Both the position numbers and the translations under genes were made by a program. This document shows, piece by piece, positions 43,011-55,499 of a stretch of 64,000 nucleotides of DNA. The notes below the pieces were generated by a model that saw only the letters and a program-made list of their open reading frames with translations, did not search any database and had not been told where the DNA came from. The DNA comes from Omphalotus guepiniiformis (lineage: Eukaryota > Basidiomycota > Agaricomycetes > Agaricales > Omphalotaceae), in NCBI GenBank assembly GCA_028554645.1, contig JAQOOI010000073.1:558001-622000 (forward strand), read 5' to 3'. Within the stretch, counting starts at the first letter, position 1, and each line of letters starts with the position of its first letter.

Positions 43011-44974
43011 CTCAACCTCCTTAACCTGCTCCTCCATCCACTCCCACAACTCCCTCCCCAACACCTCATCTTTCGCTACATCCGACGCTTCACCATGTCG
43101 GGCCCAAGGCATGAGGTACTGCGTTTGTGAGTGTGTGCGGCGTGGACGTAGACGGACGGACGATGTTTTGTTGCGGATATTGATTATTCGGGAATAAGAA
43201 AGGTCAACAAAACGCGTGAAAAACAAAGCAGAGAAGATAGGGAGGGAGGGAGGGAGGAACAGAAACATACCTTCCCATCAAACTCCTCCCCTTCAACAGA
43301 CGTACCAGCCCATAACTGTGTCAAAGCACCAAGTGAGGACGGATAGAATATCCAGCCCTAGTAGGTTTCCATCGTAGATAGTCGTAGAACAAGCAAATCA
43401 ACACCCCACACCAACTCAAACGAAACACGAAACAAAACACCACAGAACACTCACCGCAACAAACAAAACATACCAAGGCGTCGTCCTCGTCAACTCAGTA
43501 CTCAAATTCCCAGGATTAAGCGAAGTACTGATAATCCCTCTTGAAGAACCATATCGACGAGAAAGTTCTTTTGCGAATAACACATTTCCCTACAACCCCG
43601 CCGCACCACATTCACAATACACCATCAATAACCGCTTCAAAGGGACACACGAAGACGATGAGAACAACTCACGAGTTTACTCTGTAAATAAAACCCAAAA
43701 CTACCCACTCCCTTCCTTTTCTCTCTAACCCTCCCTTGCGCTCCCACATCCGCCCCAGGACGAACCTCTCTCAGAATCCCAAAATCAACAAGCCCGGTAG
43801 GACTCGCATGTCCACTCGAAGACGTATTCACGATCCGGGTCTTGATTTTTGTGGTTTCGTATGTCGAGAGGAGGGTTGGGATTAGGAGGGTTGTTAGGTA
43901 GAAGTGGCCTGCCGGGATTTGCGGGATTCGCGGGGTTCAGTCAAGTCGGGTGTGGTGCGGACGAGGCGTTTGGATGAAGAGGACAGGACAGGGAGGGAAT
44001 GAAGTAAGGGATTGAGGTCAGTGAGGGGGGGATAACGAATGCGATATAGACCCAACGAGACGTACCCAATACATTAGTCCCAAACTGTAAATCATACCCC
44101 TGCGCAGTCAAATCGTTTAGATCCGCCATCATCACTCCTCTTCATAAACAGGAACAAGAACAGGAACAGGAACAGGACAGCCACAACGACAACGACAACG
44201 AAGGTATGTATCAGCTGCTGTCAAATGGAAGGAGGCGGGGGGGGGGGTGGATAGAGATACTCACGCGTTGTTGAATAGGACGTGTAGATGTTTTTCTTTT
44301 CTGGAGATGGGTAGGAAAGATAGGTCAGTCACTGGTCCGTCGCAGTTGAAGGGTTGAAGATGAAATGAAAAGGGAATATAAACGAAGATGCTGCACGAGC
44401 ATGGGGAGCACAAACCACAACACCAACGAGAGTCCCGAGAGACAGATCTACAAAGAACTCACGAAGTAAACTCCTCAACAGCCCCCTTAACCGACTTCAA
44501 ATCAGCCAAATCAAGTTCCAACCAAATCGCTTCTTTGCCTCCCGTTTGTTGGCTTAGATCAGCGATAGCAGCTTCAGCCTTAGATTTATTGCGTGCGGCG
44601 AGGTAGACTTTGGCGTTGTGGGCCAAGAGGGCCTGCGTAGTGCGTAGGGTGGGTGGGTCGTGTAGTGGAGTTATACAGCGGCAATGCGGAAGTGGTATGA
44701 GGAACGGGGAGGGATGAGAATGAGGAATGAGGAATGAGGAATGAGGAAAAGCAAGTAAATCTTGCCTTGACAGTTTCCTTCCCAATACCTAGTACACCAC
44801 AAGAATCAGAAAATACATAACTGTCTCGTACGAAAAAACCAGTATGACTCGGAGCTCACCTGTATTACCACCCGTAACAATCATAACTTTTCCCGTCAAA
44901 TCAGGTATATCCTCCGTTCCCCACGTTGGCTTGGGAGGAAAGTACTCGTCGTACATCGACATGAGGTTACCCAT
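42996..44974 (-). CDS. Short-chain dehydrogenase/reductase (retinol dehydrogenase-like)
   Basis: About 330 residues in at least eight short exons. NAD(P)-dependent oxidoreductase with a Rossmann fold. Order: cofactor loop [48 protein letters not shown], catalytic Ser in IVNTSSSGH, catalytic YLQSK (Y-x3-K), then [11 protein letters not shown]. This is the classical SDR layout close to RDH/WW-oxidoreductase-like fungal enzymes; the substrate is unknown. Exon 1 is 44974-44860. Exon 2 is only 23 nt (44788-44766) and seems to end at a GC donor (AAG before GCAAGA); using the nearby GT would delete Val-Lys from the conserved ETVKALL. Exon 3 starts at 44632. The last exon ends at TGA 42996-42998 within a GC-rich tandem repeat. 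Confidence 0.82.
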
Positions 44975-46011
44975 CGTTCGCGTCGATTGTGCAGTGCAGG
45001 CGACTAGGATTACTAGTAATTCAGAGTTTAACGTTTGGGTTATGAGAGTGTATGTGGTTCAAAGTACGAAGTCGTCCGAGGCCAGGGTAAAGCAAGCAGA
45101 CTGAAAACCGAGTGACCCCGCGTCGAAATTCAAAAATCTACACAAAGAAAGTTAAACAATCCAGAGATCAGAGAACGAATACGAACCCTCCACCCGAAAA
45201 AACCCACTCACCCTCAGATCTCAGAAGCTACGTCTGCTTTCTCAAACTCAAACTCTTCGAGATCCCGAGTCGTATAAATAATAACTTAGAGAGCAATTTG
45301 GCGAGAGTGGGGGTCATGGCGGCAAGAAATCACAGTGGGACACACGTATGCAGACGTATGCCCAGCGGCCGGGAAAGTCCAAGGACCAATTTTTTTTTCC
45401 ACATCACAGTGTCGTTTCGGAAAAAATAACGAGACGCGCCCCTACCATCGATTGGACGGACTTTCGAAATGACAGTGAGGATATGATGTACTGTAATTTA
45501 CAGCCGTTTCGGAAAAAAATAATGAGAGTCGAGTCTAGACGCGCACAACCGTCGACCGGACGTCATCTGTATGTAACTTTCCTTTTTGGGTACGGTGGTT
45601 GACGGGTGATGATTTTGTGGTGGCAAGTGCTCGATACTCCCTCCTTCATGTATCTTCTCAATAAACTGTGTTTTACCTACACAAAGAATACCTACTGAAC
45701 ATGGGGCACGGTGCTTCAGCTCTGATCTCAGGCAGGGATCACCCATAAAATACTTCACATGATGAGACACAAAGAAATAAGGATCATACTTGCACATTGT
45801 ACTAGATCCCATGTTTGAATAAATAAAAAACTGTGTATTAAATAGTATGAGTCCTTCAGTGATATATCTATCAACAGTGTGAATATCTGGGAGTCTTTTA
45901 TGTAGAGTATCTCAAGAATATAACAGAGCAGATAAGTTATCACCGAGATAAGGAGACTGTAGCTAGAGAAAGCAGAAATCTCAAAATGCTTTCCATCCAA
46001 TATTCAGTCAT
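44975..46011. other. Intergenic region with a duplicated 60-bp block
   Basis: Promoter side of the dehydrogenase, then the border of the second AT-rich island (from about 45640). Two imperfect copies of a GTTTCGGAAAAAA-TAA-GAGA block lie at 45414-45465 and 45505-45566, both followed by GACGCGC and a C-rich/GGACG stretch. No gene was recognised. Confidence 0.45.
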
Positions 46012-47653
46012 TTATACTTCTGTGATCATATTCTCCATCACTATATCCCTTTGTCCACTGTTCCCTGAAACTTGACCAAGATCCTGCAGCTCGATCTCAT
46101 TATCATTATAGCCTGAATGTGTTTCTCTTCTATGCAAAAATCCCTCATGGATATGAGAGGATGCTGATGTGGCATCTTCTGCAAACTGTAATATTGTGAG
46201 TGTAGAGCTTCCAGCTAGCCTTCTGTTGTTCTGCAAGAATATAGAAAACATCTTCATTACAGTATCATCAATAGGTGCCCTCCGGAATTTCACCAAGGCA
46301 ATAACTGCAATGGGGTATATTGCCTATAGGATATATAATTAGTGAGAGTTTATCTCATGGTCAATAATGGATCCATACTGAGGAACAATCAAATATCACA
46401 CTCAGAAATGTTTGAGAGTAGAAAGCCAGATCACTTTGAGATACAGACTCTGGAACTTCATTGATAGCAAGGAGAACAATATAGTATCCATCTAATTGTA
46501 TTATGGGTATAATATGAGCAGATTTGATTCAAAGTGTACTTTACCTGTATGAAGCCATAGGCAAGTCCTGATTCTACAAAGGGTATAAGAATATTTTGAA
46601 CATCAGTCTTCTTTTTTATCCTGTTTTCAGAGAGATATTTGTTATGCTGCCTCAGTCAAATATTAGCATATGCACAACTCTAAAGCAAAAAAACCTAACC
46701 AGGCCTTAACATAAATCAATCCTGCTTCTAGTATGTTCACTGGAAAGCTGATAGCATAGCTGGCTATATCAAGCTCACTTTTCATTTGCTTCTTCAAGGG
46801 TTATAGCACTAAGGTAGGGCTCATGGACAATTTGCACACATCACATGATATTCTGTGACAATTTCAAGAAAAATTAAATGGCACTTTCATTTTGTCAGAA
46901 TTGAGAAAATCAAATCCAAGGGTTTGTTGTCTGAAAGTATGAGACCAACTCCTAAGGATCACTTTTTGTGAATTTGACTAGATGCAAGTGCCATTAATGA
47001 TATACCTCTGCGAAGATGTGGGAATTCAGTTTAAAAACATGGCAAAATCTGTCATTCCTCAGTGAAGGTCACATGTAGTCACAGTGGCTATGAAGAGTGA
47101 ATTGTCCATGAGCCCTACTTTATCACCAAGAAGAATTCTTGTCAGACATATAATAAGATTATTAAGCATATAGTTGAGTAAAACAGACCCACATTAAAAG
47201 TGGCTGTAAGATTCTCAAATAGCAAAAGTGGTTGTACAAGGTTCTCTTCTCTTGCCACTCTAGCATCAAGAGAAAGTGAGGAATTTCTAATCAACCACTC
47301 TTCAAATTAAAAAACTGCAACTGAGCTATATTCATGGAAAATAAAAAACACAATAGACATGTAAGGGCAAAAAGCATTTTCTGTGACATACTCTCTAGCC
47401 TTTCCTACCTAAATGTCTCAAAGAAAAGGTTAGTAAATGTTACTTTTACAAAGATTATTGCCACTATGAGGCAAGCAAGGATAATAAACAGTGCTATTAG
47501 CTTGTGGTCAGATGTAATACAGAGCAAATTGCAAAGATTCCCACAAAATAGAAGAGCTGATATAGTGTGTTTCAAAGTGTCACTGAGTATAGTGATACCA
47601 AGTGCTTGGAGTAGAGCATCTTCATCTGGGATTATCTTAAGCTTCAGATAAAA
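46012..47653 (-). pseudogene. Membrane-protein family copy B, disrupted
   Basis: Same exon order as copies A and C but broken. Where copies A and C start ATGACACCAGAGGAAGATGC, this copy reads ATAATCCCAGATGAAGATGC, so the start codon is lost. The first exon is otherwise recognisable (DEDALLQALGITIL). The exon with the GD-x-T-I-x-WRAW motif is cut right after LLGD at about 47119, where an inverted-repeat element (46814-47118) begins; the rest of that exon is absent and homology resumes in the following intron. The C-terminal exon is intact (PIDDTVMKMF, SSHIHEGF). Probably non-functional. Confidence 0.65.
46814..47118. mobile_element. Non-autonomous inverted-repeat DNA element (MITE) inside copy B
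   Basis: 305 bp with perfect 19-bp terminal inverted repeats (GTAGGGCTCATGGACAATT and its reverse complement). No coding capacity. A TA on each side of GGGCTC..GAGCCC would fit a Tc1/mariner-like TA target. It replaced part of the membrane-protein exon, so insertion came with, or was followed by, a deletion of roughly 150 bp. Confidence 0.8.
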
Positions 47654-48732
47654 GAGAGCTGTCAATCATGTACTATTTGCTTGTGTTGTCTGTCTTATAG
47701 AAAACATATCAAATTGAATTGAAAAAATGAAAGGAAATAAAACTATCTTTAGTAAATGTTGATTGCTATATCACTGATAGTTACAACTCACTGCTTCTCA
47801 ATTCAGAGCTGACAGCACAACTTAACTCAACACAGAGTCATGTTCATACTAGTGAAACTATTGATATTCTTGTATAAGAATTTTTGTGATTTAGTTTACA
47901 TATACTCTTAATATTTTTCCTCTTATAAGATCTTTCAATAAAACTCAGGTTTTGAGTTAGCTATATCAACACTACTGTCTGAGTTATACACTCCTCTGTT
48001 CACTCTTTTGTACACTTCTTTGTTTATTAGTGACAGATTGAACTTGATGATTTTCAAAATCAGAATTGATTATATCTTGACAACATTTTTGATGGTCATT
48101 TGACATTTTCTTTTTTGTTTTTTTGTTTTCTGGAACAGAGAAATAGCATACTATGCTAGTCTGGTCACAGTGTTGGATAGATATGTGTCTTCAAGATTTC
48201 ATCATAGAAGTGCAATGAGATTGAAAGAAGAAAACCACCTTTTTGCCATTTATACTCCCCTGTCAGCAGAGAAGAGAGTGAACCAAACACTGTAGTCACT
48301 CTTTTGAAGTAAAGTAACAGTATGGGAAAAGACTGGTCCATTCTTTGAAAACCCAGCTTTTCTGTTTTCTACCAATGATCCTTATCAGCATATAGACATG
48401 ATCAAAACTGTCAATCTCCAATTTTATTGGTCTGTCAAGTCAGGAAAACAATACTCCTGCTGCTGGCTTCTGCTATTTTGAACAAGGTACTAGGAAGAAG
48501 AATGGGCTAGTATTGCAATGGGGGTATTTAAGCTGGGCATATTGACAAGGGTTGATAGTGAAGACTTGAGATGTTTTAGAAAAATGCAAGAGAGAAAAGT
48601 TCCCCAAGAGACTAGTCTTGTATCTGCCTATATGCCAGAACTACAGGCAGCAATGAGTGGCCACTTGTGCTAACAATGTTGTGATTGAAATACTTGATGC
48701 TCCATCATCCTACATAATCTTCTACAGTGTTG
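47654..48732. other. AT-rich intergenic region between copies B and C
   Basis: No gene supported. T-rich tracts at 48108-48130. The right end is the 3' flank of copy C. Confidence 0.45.
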
Positions 48733-49989
48733 CTAATCAGAGACAGAATACATCTCTGGCTCTGTATTGTCTGCAGAGAAGTTTCTGTACCTTACTAGAA
48801 TAATGACTGCAAGAGGGTATATAGCCTACAGAGCATGTGATGATTAGAAGTGTGTTAGAATAAGAAAAAGATTCATACTGAGGAACAGTCATAAATTGCA
48901 AATAGAATCTCTGTAATATAGTAAGCAGAGATGCTACTAGACATATAAACTGGCAATTGATTTAGTGTGACCAATAGAACTATAAAGATTAGCTATCTGG
49001 GTTGTTAGCTTAAACCAATACATGCTTGAGTTATAGCACAACACCTGTATAAAGCCATAGGCAAGCCCTGATTCCATAATAAGTGCCAGAATCTTCTGAA
49101 CATCCGTCTTTTTTCTTGTAAGCGGAGAGAGAAGTCTATGATGTAGCCTAGACCAATGTATAAGTGTGATTGTAAGCCTCAAAACTTCTCTACCAACCAT
49201 GCTTTTATATAGATTAATCCTGTACCTAGTATATTGGCTCCAAAACTAAGAGCAATACTGGCAATGTTGAGGTTACTATATTCCTGGTTGTTATTATCAC
49301 TATTGAGAACTGCAGCACTAGCAAGATTCAAAGCTAAAGCTTTTTGTTGAGATTGTGATTATTTGATACAAAAACTCTCACCAATATTAGCCAACATAGT
49401 GAGAACCAAAACCAGCTTGATATACTGATTTCTGGGCCACACTACCCAAGCTCTCCAGGAAATGGTCATATCACCAATAATTACCTTTGCAGATATATAT
49501 TCAAATCACTGACTAATTAGTAAGAAATTTCAACTCACATTAAAAGTGCTTATATAGTTTCCAAATATGGTGAGTGACTGCATGACACCATTGTCCATAG
49601 GATATGGGTGATCTTCTATCAGCCATGCTTGATACTGGTAGACTGTAGTGCCAAAGTGACATGCTACATCCATAGAGAATAAAAGACACAGAAGAGATAT
49701 GATGAGAGTAGATATTATCTGTGGTTTACCCTTCAATTCTTGATGCCTGAAGGTATTAGATATAAACAATAACTTGAATAATCTACAGAATTTATGACCA
49801 CTTGCCAAAAAGCCCTTGTATTCAGCCATACAAGGAAAAGAATGAGAGCTATAAAATCAACGTTAGCTCAATGAAAGAAGAGGCAGTGTGATTCTCACAA
49901 AATCCCAGCACAATGATAGATTGCACAAAAGTATGAACAATAATAGTTATACCAATTTTTCGGAGATTGGCATCTTCCTCTGGTGTCAT
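48733..49989 (-). CDS. Multi-pass membrane protein of unknown function, copy C
   Basis: Paralogue of copies A and B, multi-exon. Start at 49989 (MTPEEDANLRKIGITI), first intron at GTGAGAATC..TTATAG, short exon LILFLVWLNTRAFWQV, then an exon ending at about 49539 (HQELKGKPQIISTLI to ISTFN before GTGAG). The exon near 49490-49380 has IIGDMTISWRAWVVWPR and MLANIG. The C-terminal exon has LAVIILVRYRNFSADN and stops early at TAG 48733-48735, so the acidic tail of copies A and B is missing. All junctions are in frame by eye, so it may be functional. Location: membrane; role unknown. Confidence 0.55.
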
Positions 49990-51952
49990 TCTATATACTG
50001 TTGCACAATGTGAAGTGTGCAAGGCTTAGTGACTGTCGAAACTGTCTTTCTGTGGCATATCCGTCTTATACCACTGGTGACTGACAGACCAAACTCAGTA
50101 GAGCCAGTGATACAGTCCCAGTTTGCCATGTTCACCCTTTCAATTTCCCAGCGACTCTTCATTCTCGTCAGATCCAGGTGTGAAACAGGCCCCTGCGACT
50201 CGACTTCCATGATACCACAGTGATACCATCGGCGTTCACTTACGTCTGAAAGTTCTTTCAAGTTTCGTCACGGTCGTAAGATGTTCTTGTGATATGTAAG
50301 TGCCCGCATTCGAGTTTACACCCTCGAATCATTCCCCTCCCGTAAGATCCATATCCTACAACGCTATGCGGCACGCTGGTGACTCAGGTTCTGATTCTAC
50401 TGATATTTCATGATATGCTATTTCTCCGGTGGCGTAGCCTACACTGCCATATGCTCCTCGTTCATTGGTGGTGACAGATCGAACTTGGTCTTAGATCAAC
50501 TTCGTACTAAGCTGCGGTCTGAGATATCATGATACGGGGGACAGAGATGGGAATGTCCGCATGAGCCTCGAACAACTAACGTAATGGCTACTGAGCTACT
50601 TACCACGGCACCCTCTGAATAGCACCGCGTTATAGATAAACGACTTTGGCTTGTATGTACGGTACTTACCCACTCAACTCAAGCCAAAAGGGAACTGCGG
50701 TGTTGGTCTCTACTTACCGCATGAGAGAACTGGGATTACCGTACTTAGCATGCCAGCATTGATACTTAACAACCAACAAGACTTACGATGTTAGATATAC
50801 TACCGACATTTCGAGACGTACACCTACAATACTCATACATCATACATCATACAACGAACAATACATCCTCGTCGACTGATAGAAAGAAAGATAAAAGACG
50901 GAGAATGTGTGGGAGGATCCGAACGTGTTCTCCAACTCTTTCAGACTGGAGATTTTGTAAAGAATATCAGAAAGATGGTGGAAGGGCAAGAGAGAGGGAG
51001 CAAAATATAGAATACAAGACAGTTTGGAGAACTTGAATGAGGACCACTGACGGCATATGAGTACACAGGTGATGAGATATGAACAAGAAAGCAACGTCGT
51101 AAATCAATCGCAAAATAGAACGAAGTGAGGGAACATATATGATATAACACTTGATGACAATAACGGGAATGTGGAAATGAACACAGGTAAGATCATACAC
51201 GGAATGGATAGACAAATATCAAAAAGCATTGGACAGAAGAAGGGGAGGACATGAGGGAACAGCGGGGAACGGGCAGCTAGCAAATTGCCGCACGAACTTT
51301 TCGTAAAATTTCTCTGAAGGTTTAGGCTGAACTTACCCCAACACGTCAAACACAGCATGTATTTCGTGCCCTGCTCATCGTCCCAAGCTTGTAGGAGGAA
51401 GAGGAGAAGGAATGAATCGTAGCCAAGGCGTGTTGTGGTCGTGAGTGAAGTCAGCAATCATAAGACAGATGGCGATTCGGAGTCATTAAGCAAACCACAC
51501 ATTCGAAAGGAAATGAGGCGGGTATCATCGGTCCAATGGTATCAGGACATGACAGCCGAACGCGAACGCATGATCGAGATATAACGAGAGACAAAGGAAA
51601 CGGGTGTGTGACGTGGGGAGGAAAGCATCTTGGACAGCACAAAACGTGAATTTCGGGTGGAACGAGCAAAAGGGTGATGCTGGTGCCCGAAAGCTTGATG
51701 TGAGCTGAAGGGGAGAGCAGAACAGACTTTGGAGAGAAGAAAAAGAATCGGGAGACGAGATATGAAGCAAGAAGTGGACCGTTTGTCCTAGAGCGTGAAC
51801 GTAGGAACGACCACCGTAAAGCGTGATAAGGGGAATTTGTACGGAATTCGATAAGCGCAGCAGAAAGAACGCAGTTGGCGCCGGAAATGAAGAGCGATCG
51901 GCGGAGGGGAGTCGTAGAATCGTCACGGGAATTTCGGGGGCAAAACCCCATG
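49990..51952. other. Intergenic region and 3' flank of bHLH 2
   Basis: AT-rich sequence ends near 50.0 kb and normal composition resumes. Minus-strand frames at 51104-52020 have no recognisable domain and probably reflect the 3' untranslated region of bHLH 2. No RNA gene was recognised. Confidence 0.4.
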
Positions 51953-54900
51953 TCAATACTCCATCCCATCCACCATCTCACCCCTACCTCCCGCATCCAA
52001 ATCCATCTCGACATCCGCATCCTCCTCAGGCTCAGCCTTCATCGCGCCTTTCCTCAAGCTCCTTACACCCGTCAATCCTTTCGCGCTAGCATTCTTCACA
52101 ACATTGACGACCCCACCCAACGAGTCGGAACCCCTCCTAGCAGGTTTTCCTTTTCTCCCTCGCACTTCCACAGACGACGAAGAGACGATGCGTTTCTTGG
52201 GTTCTTTCGTCTTGTCCCTAGCTTTAGCCCGATCTCTGTCCTTTCCGTCTCTGCCATTCCCATGTACGCCGTTTCCGGTGCCGTTAGTACGACCATTGAC
52301 TCGCTCCAAGCCTTCGCCGTCACCTTCGTCCTCATCCCCATCGTCGTCACCAACCTCACTCAACGGTGAGAGTGCCCCATCGCTAGCAATACTAGCATCC
52401 AATCCTCCATCACCCTCGGCTTCCCCGTTTTCTTCACGCTCTTTCGAAGAAGCTGTCGACGCAGGCGGGCTCACGGGCGAGATCAGACTTGTCCCGCCCA
52501 TCCCCTTCTCCTGATCACCTGCTGAGCGGTGTCCAGAGTTCGCATCACCTTGCGCCGCGCTCGAGTCGCTGGGACTGGGTTCAGCCTCGAACATTCCCAT
52601 TCCCATGCCCATGCCCATCCCAATCCCGAAATTGCTCATGGGACTCATACCCATACCCATCCCAGACATATCATCTTGCTGAGCCTGAGCACGATAAGCC
52701 CTAAGCTCCTGCTCGAGCTCCCGGTTCCTTGTACTCTGAGCTGTGACAAGCTGTTGGAGGTACCTAACAATTTACCGATCAATCGAAGTGAGCATATAAT
52801 CATCCTGGAGAACACTAACCGAATATATTCAACGCTTTTTCGCAAAATCATTCCCTTGTTCGCCTTGACCACTCCTTGAGCCCCTTGGCCCCCCGCTCCT
52901 GCTTGACTACCGTCATCCCCTTCCTCCTTCTTGGTCACGCCGCCTACTAGACCCCATACACCATCGGCACCAGCACCCATAGTCAGATCCTGGCCGTCGC
53001 CGCCATCAATAGGTGATACGAGTGATGCAGAGTTAGGCGAGTCGGCAGAGGGGATGAGAGCCGTCAAAGTAGCGTTGCCGGAAGTTGGTGAACCGGAGTT
53101 GTTGCTAGTCGTTGGCGTACCTATTTAAAACGAATGTGTGGTGTTAGTTAAGTTGTATGGAGTATAAGACAGCCAAGAAATAATAATGGCTTTTGCCACG
53201 ATATTAGCAGGGTCATACTCCAACCCAACCCGACATCGTGAATTCGAACACAGGAATCCCCGCACAAACCCATACGACACCATGCATCGTATTCGGGTAA
53301 TAGGGTCATCAACGTCAAGTCTTTTGCACTTTTGAGGCTAAGATCATCGCCGACACCACCCACTCAGCGAAGGAGAGAAAGACAGAAGAACCCCGTATAA
53401 GAGAATGCGATAAGAGATGACACACCCACCTTCCAACATGACTTCCGGAATCAACGTCGCAAGCTCGCTAATCTTCTCGTTAATGTTGTCTCTCCGCCTC
53501 CTCTCAACAGCATTATGCGACTCCCTCCTCTTTCTCCGCTTCTCATTCGCAAGCAATGCCTGTTTCTCAGCAGGCGTAAGCACTTTTTCGGCATTATCGG
53601 ACCCTACGCCGTTTCCATTCACACCGCCAGCCCCACGCGTAGATAAAGAAGTGGGTGAAGCAGAGGAAGCATTGGTAGAGTGTTGGTGATGGTGGGTCGA
53701 AGTGGTCGTTGGTAGACTCGACGAAAGCGGTGTATCTCCCCCGTTGGGAGTCGTTCCAAATCCGTGCTCTGACGTAGGGGACATGCCCATAAATCCGTAT
53801 CCTTGCCCTCCGTGTGCGACATGCCCATGGCCACCATGTCCATGTAGTGCACCGCCGCCGCCGCCACCTCCACCGCCACCAACGCCGACACCCATGCCAA
53901 GAAAGCCTGTTCCAGGTCCCACGCCAACGCCCACACCCATGCCAGGTGGGGAAATACCTGGGTGATGCTGATGCGGGTGTTGGTGCGGATGATGAAGATG
54001 GCTCTGCTGGAGACTGGCGATGCCTCCTAGGGCGTTCAATGTTGTGGTTGGACCGACGGCAGCGACGTTGGAGAGGGAGTTGAAATTGTGATATCCGCCT
54101 CCGCCCGCGCCTGGTCCACCTCCCACGCCGAGGTTTGGGGAATGTGGGGAATGTGGAGAATGCGAGATAGACGGGGAGTGTGTATGGAGAGAGTGTAGAG
54201 AGTGAGAATGAGAATGGAGAGAGTCGGGTGTTGGGAGCGTATATTCACTGCGAGATACATGTTTTTCGGAGATCATGAGAGCTCATAGAAAGAATAACAT
54301 ACCTCGGTCCAGACCCACTAAACCAATTTCCATTCTGACTGTGAGGAGAGCCTAGGCTACCATGTCCGTTCACCTAGACGCAGAAATCCAGTATCAGTTA
54401 TACATTCAAATTCAATCGCTTGGCAGCTTCAAAGTGAAGTAGGTTTTCTCACTCACCGTTCCTCTTCTTCCAGGAATAAGAATTGCCTGCGGGGGTGGAC
54501 TACTAGCCCCAGGCGCACCACTTACGCTCCCATTCCTCCTCGTCCTCGTTGTCCTCGTAGGCCCAACACCTCCAGACCCACCAGCACCGTCAGCTTGAGA
54601 ATAAGCCTCCGTAGGTCGCGACCTCGACCTCGATCTTGATGAATACGACTGCGAATGTGAATGCTGTCGAGGCGAAGGCGTATGCTTCAGCCTCCAAGAC
54701 GTTTCCTCCTGGGCCTGATGCGGCTCATACCGCATGCTCGAATTGAGCGCAGGCAGCGTCGAGTTGAAATATGTAGGTCCAGCGCCCCCTGGTCCAGGCG
54801 AATGCGAAGATCCTACTGATCCCACCGAACTAGGCAGCCCAGCCTGAGCATTGTTCCCTCCGTGAAGATGATGGGCAGGAGCGCCCATATCAAAAATGTT

Positions 54901-55092
54901 GTGCGTTCTCCCACCTCCATACTCATCCGAGGAGGCAAAACTGGGACTCTGCGTCGACGTCGACCTCTCGTGGCTCATCAGCGATGCAAGCTCGTCTGAA
55001 AAGTCCATCCCGGCGCCAGTATCGTGTTGACCTTGTTCGAGTTGGTGGTGCTGATGATGTTCAAGTTGATGTTGATACGGGTCTGCTTGCAT
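51953..55092 (-). CDS. bHLH transcription factor, paralogue 2
   Basis: 878 residues in five exons: 55092-54457, 54373-54303, 54247-53430, 53120-52820 and 52763-51953. Start at the ATG followed by QADPYQHQ. Shares with paralogue 1 the blocks MDFSDELASLMS, RTHNIFDM, FNSTLPALNSSMRYE and LPTP-SLHSHS, then RRESHNAVERRRRDNIN, helix 1 (ISELATLIPEVMLE), a loop of about 85 residues encoded across a 309-nt intron, and helix 2 (KANKGMILRKSVEYIR, split by the last intron before YLQQL). Met-Gly repeats follow helix 2, then Ser/acidic regions and a basic patch (KEPKKRIVSSSS). Intron 3 is unusually long for this window. Same strand as paralogue 1, 11 kb away; paralogue 1 lacks all four introns. Confidence 0.87.
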
Positions 55093-55499
55093 TTCCTTGT
55101 TGCTTTTCGGTGAATAGAGTACAAAAAAACTCGAGAAGGGGCCGTTTACGAATCTCGAATTTCGAAGAGAGCGGCGATATCGCAACCCCCCAAGCCACAA
55201 CAAAATATCTTTGCAGGGTAACACAGCTTGTTCGGTTCGGTTCGTCCCTTCCCCACAACCGGCAACTCCGGTCCGTTAATCTTCCCCTGATGAACGATCG
55301 CGATTACCCCCGGACCCCGGAACCCCCCACATTACTCCTCTCTTGTCAAAGCAAATTGCCAGCGAAATGTGAGCTCATCAGTGTAGGATGCCGCAGAGCA
55401 CTGAGCAGGTATTTTTGCGGCATACATCAGCACTCAAGGGACAAAATGGAGTGAAAACGAAGATCAATAATGAAAATGAAAGGAGGTAAACATCTGAAA
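55093..55499. other. Promoter side of bHLH 2
   Basis: No gene. Presumed 5' leader and promoter of bHLH 2 on the minus strand. Confidence 0.4.

Noticed and set aside
51451..52020. Minus-strand frames of 143-189 codons downstream of bHLH 2
   Set aside because: Overlap one another and the bHLH 3' end, with Cys/Ser/Phe-rich noise-like translation and no domain.
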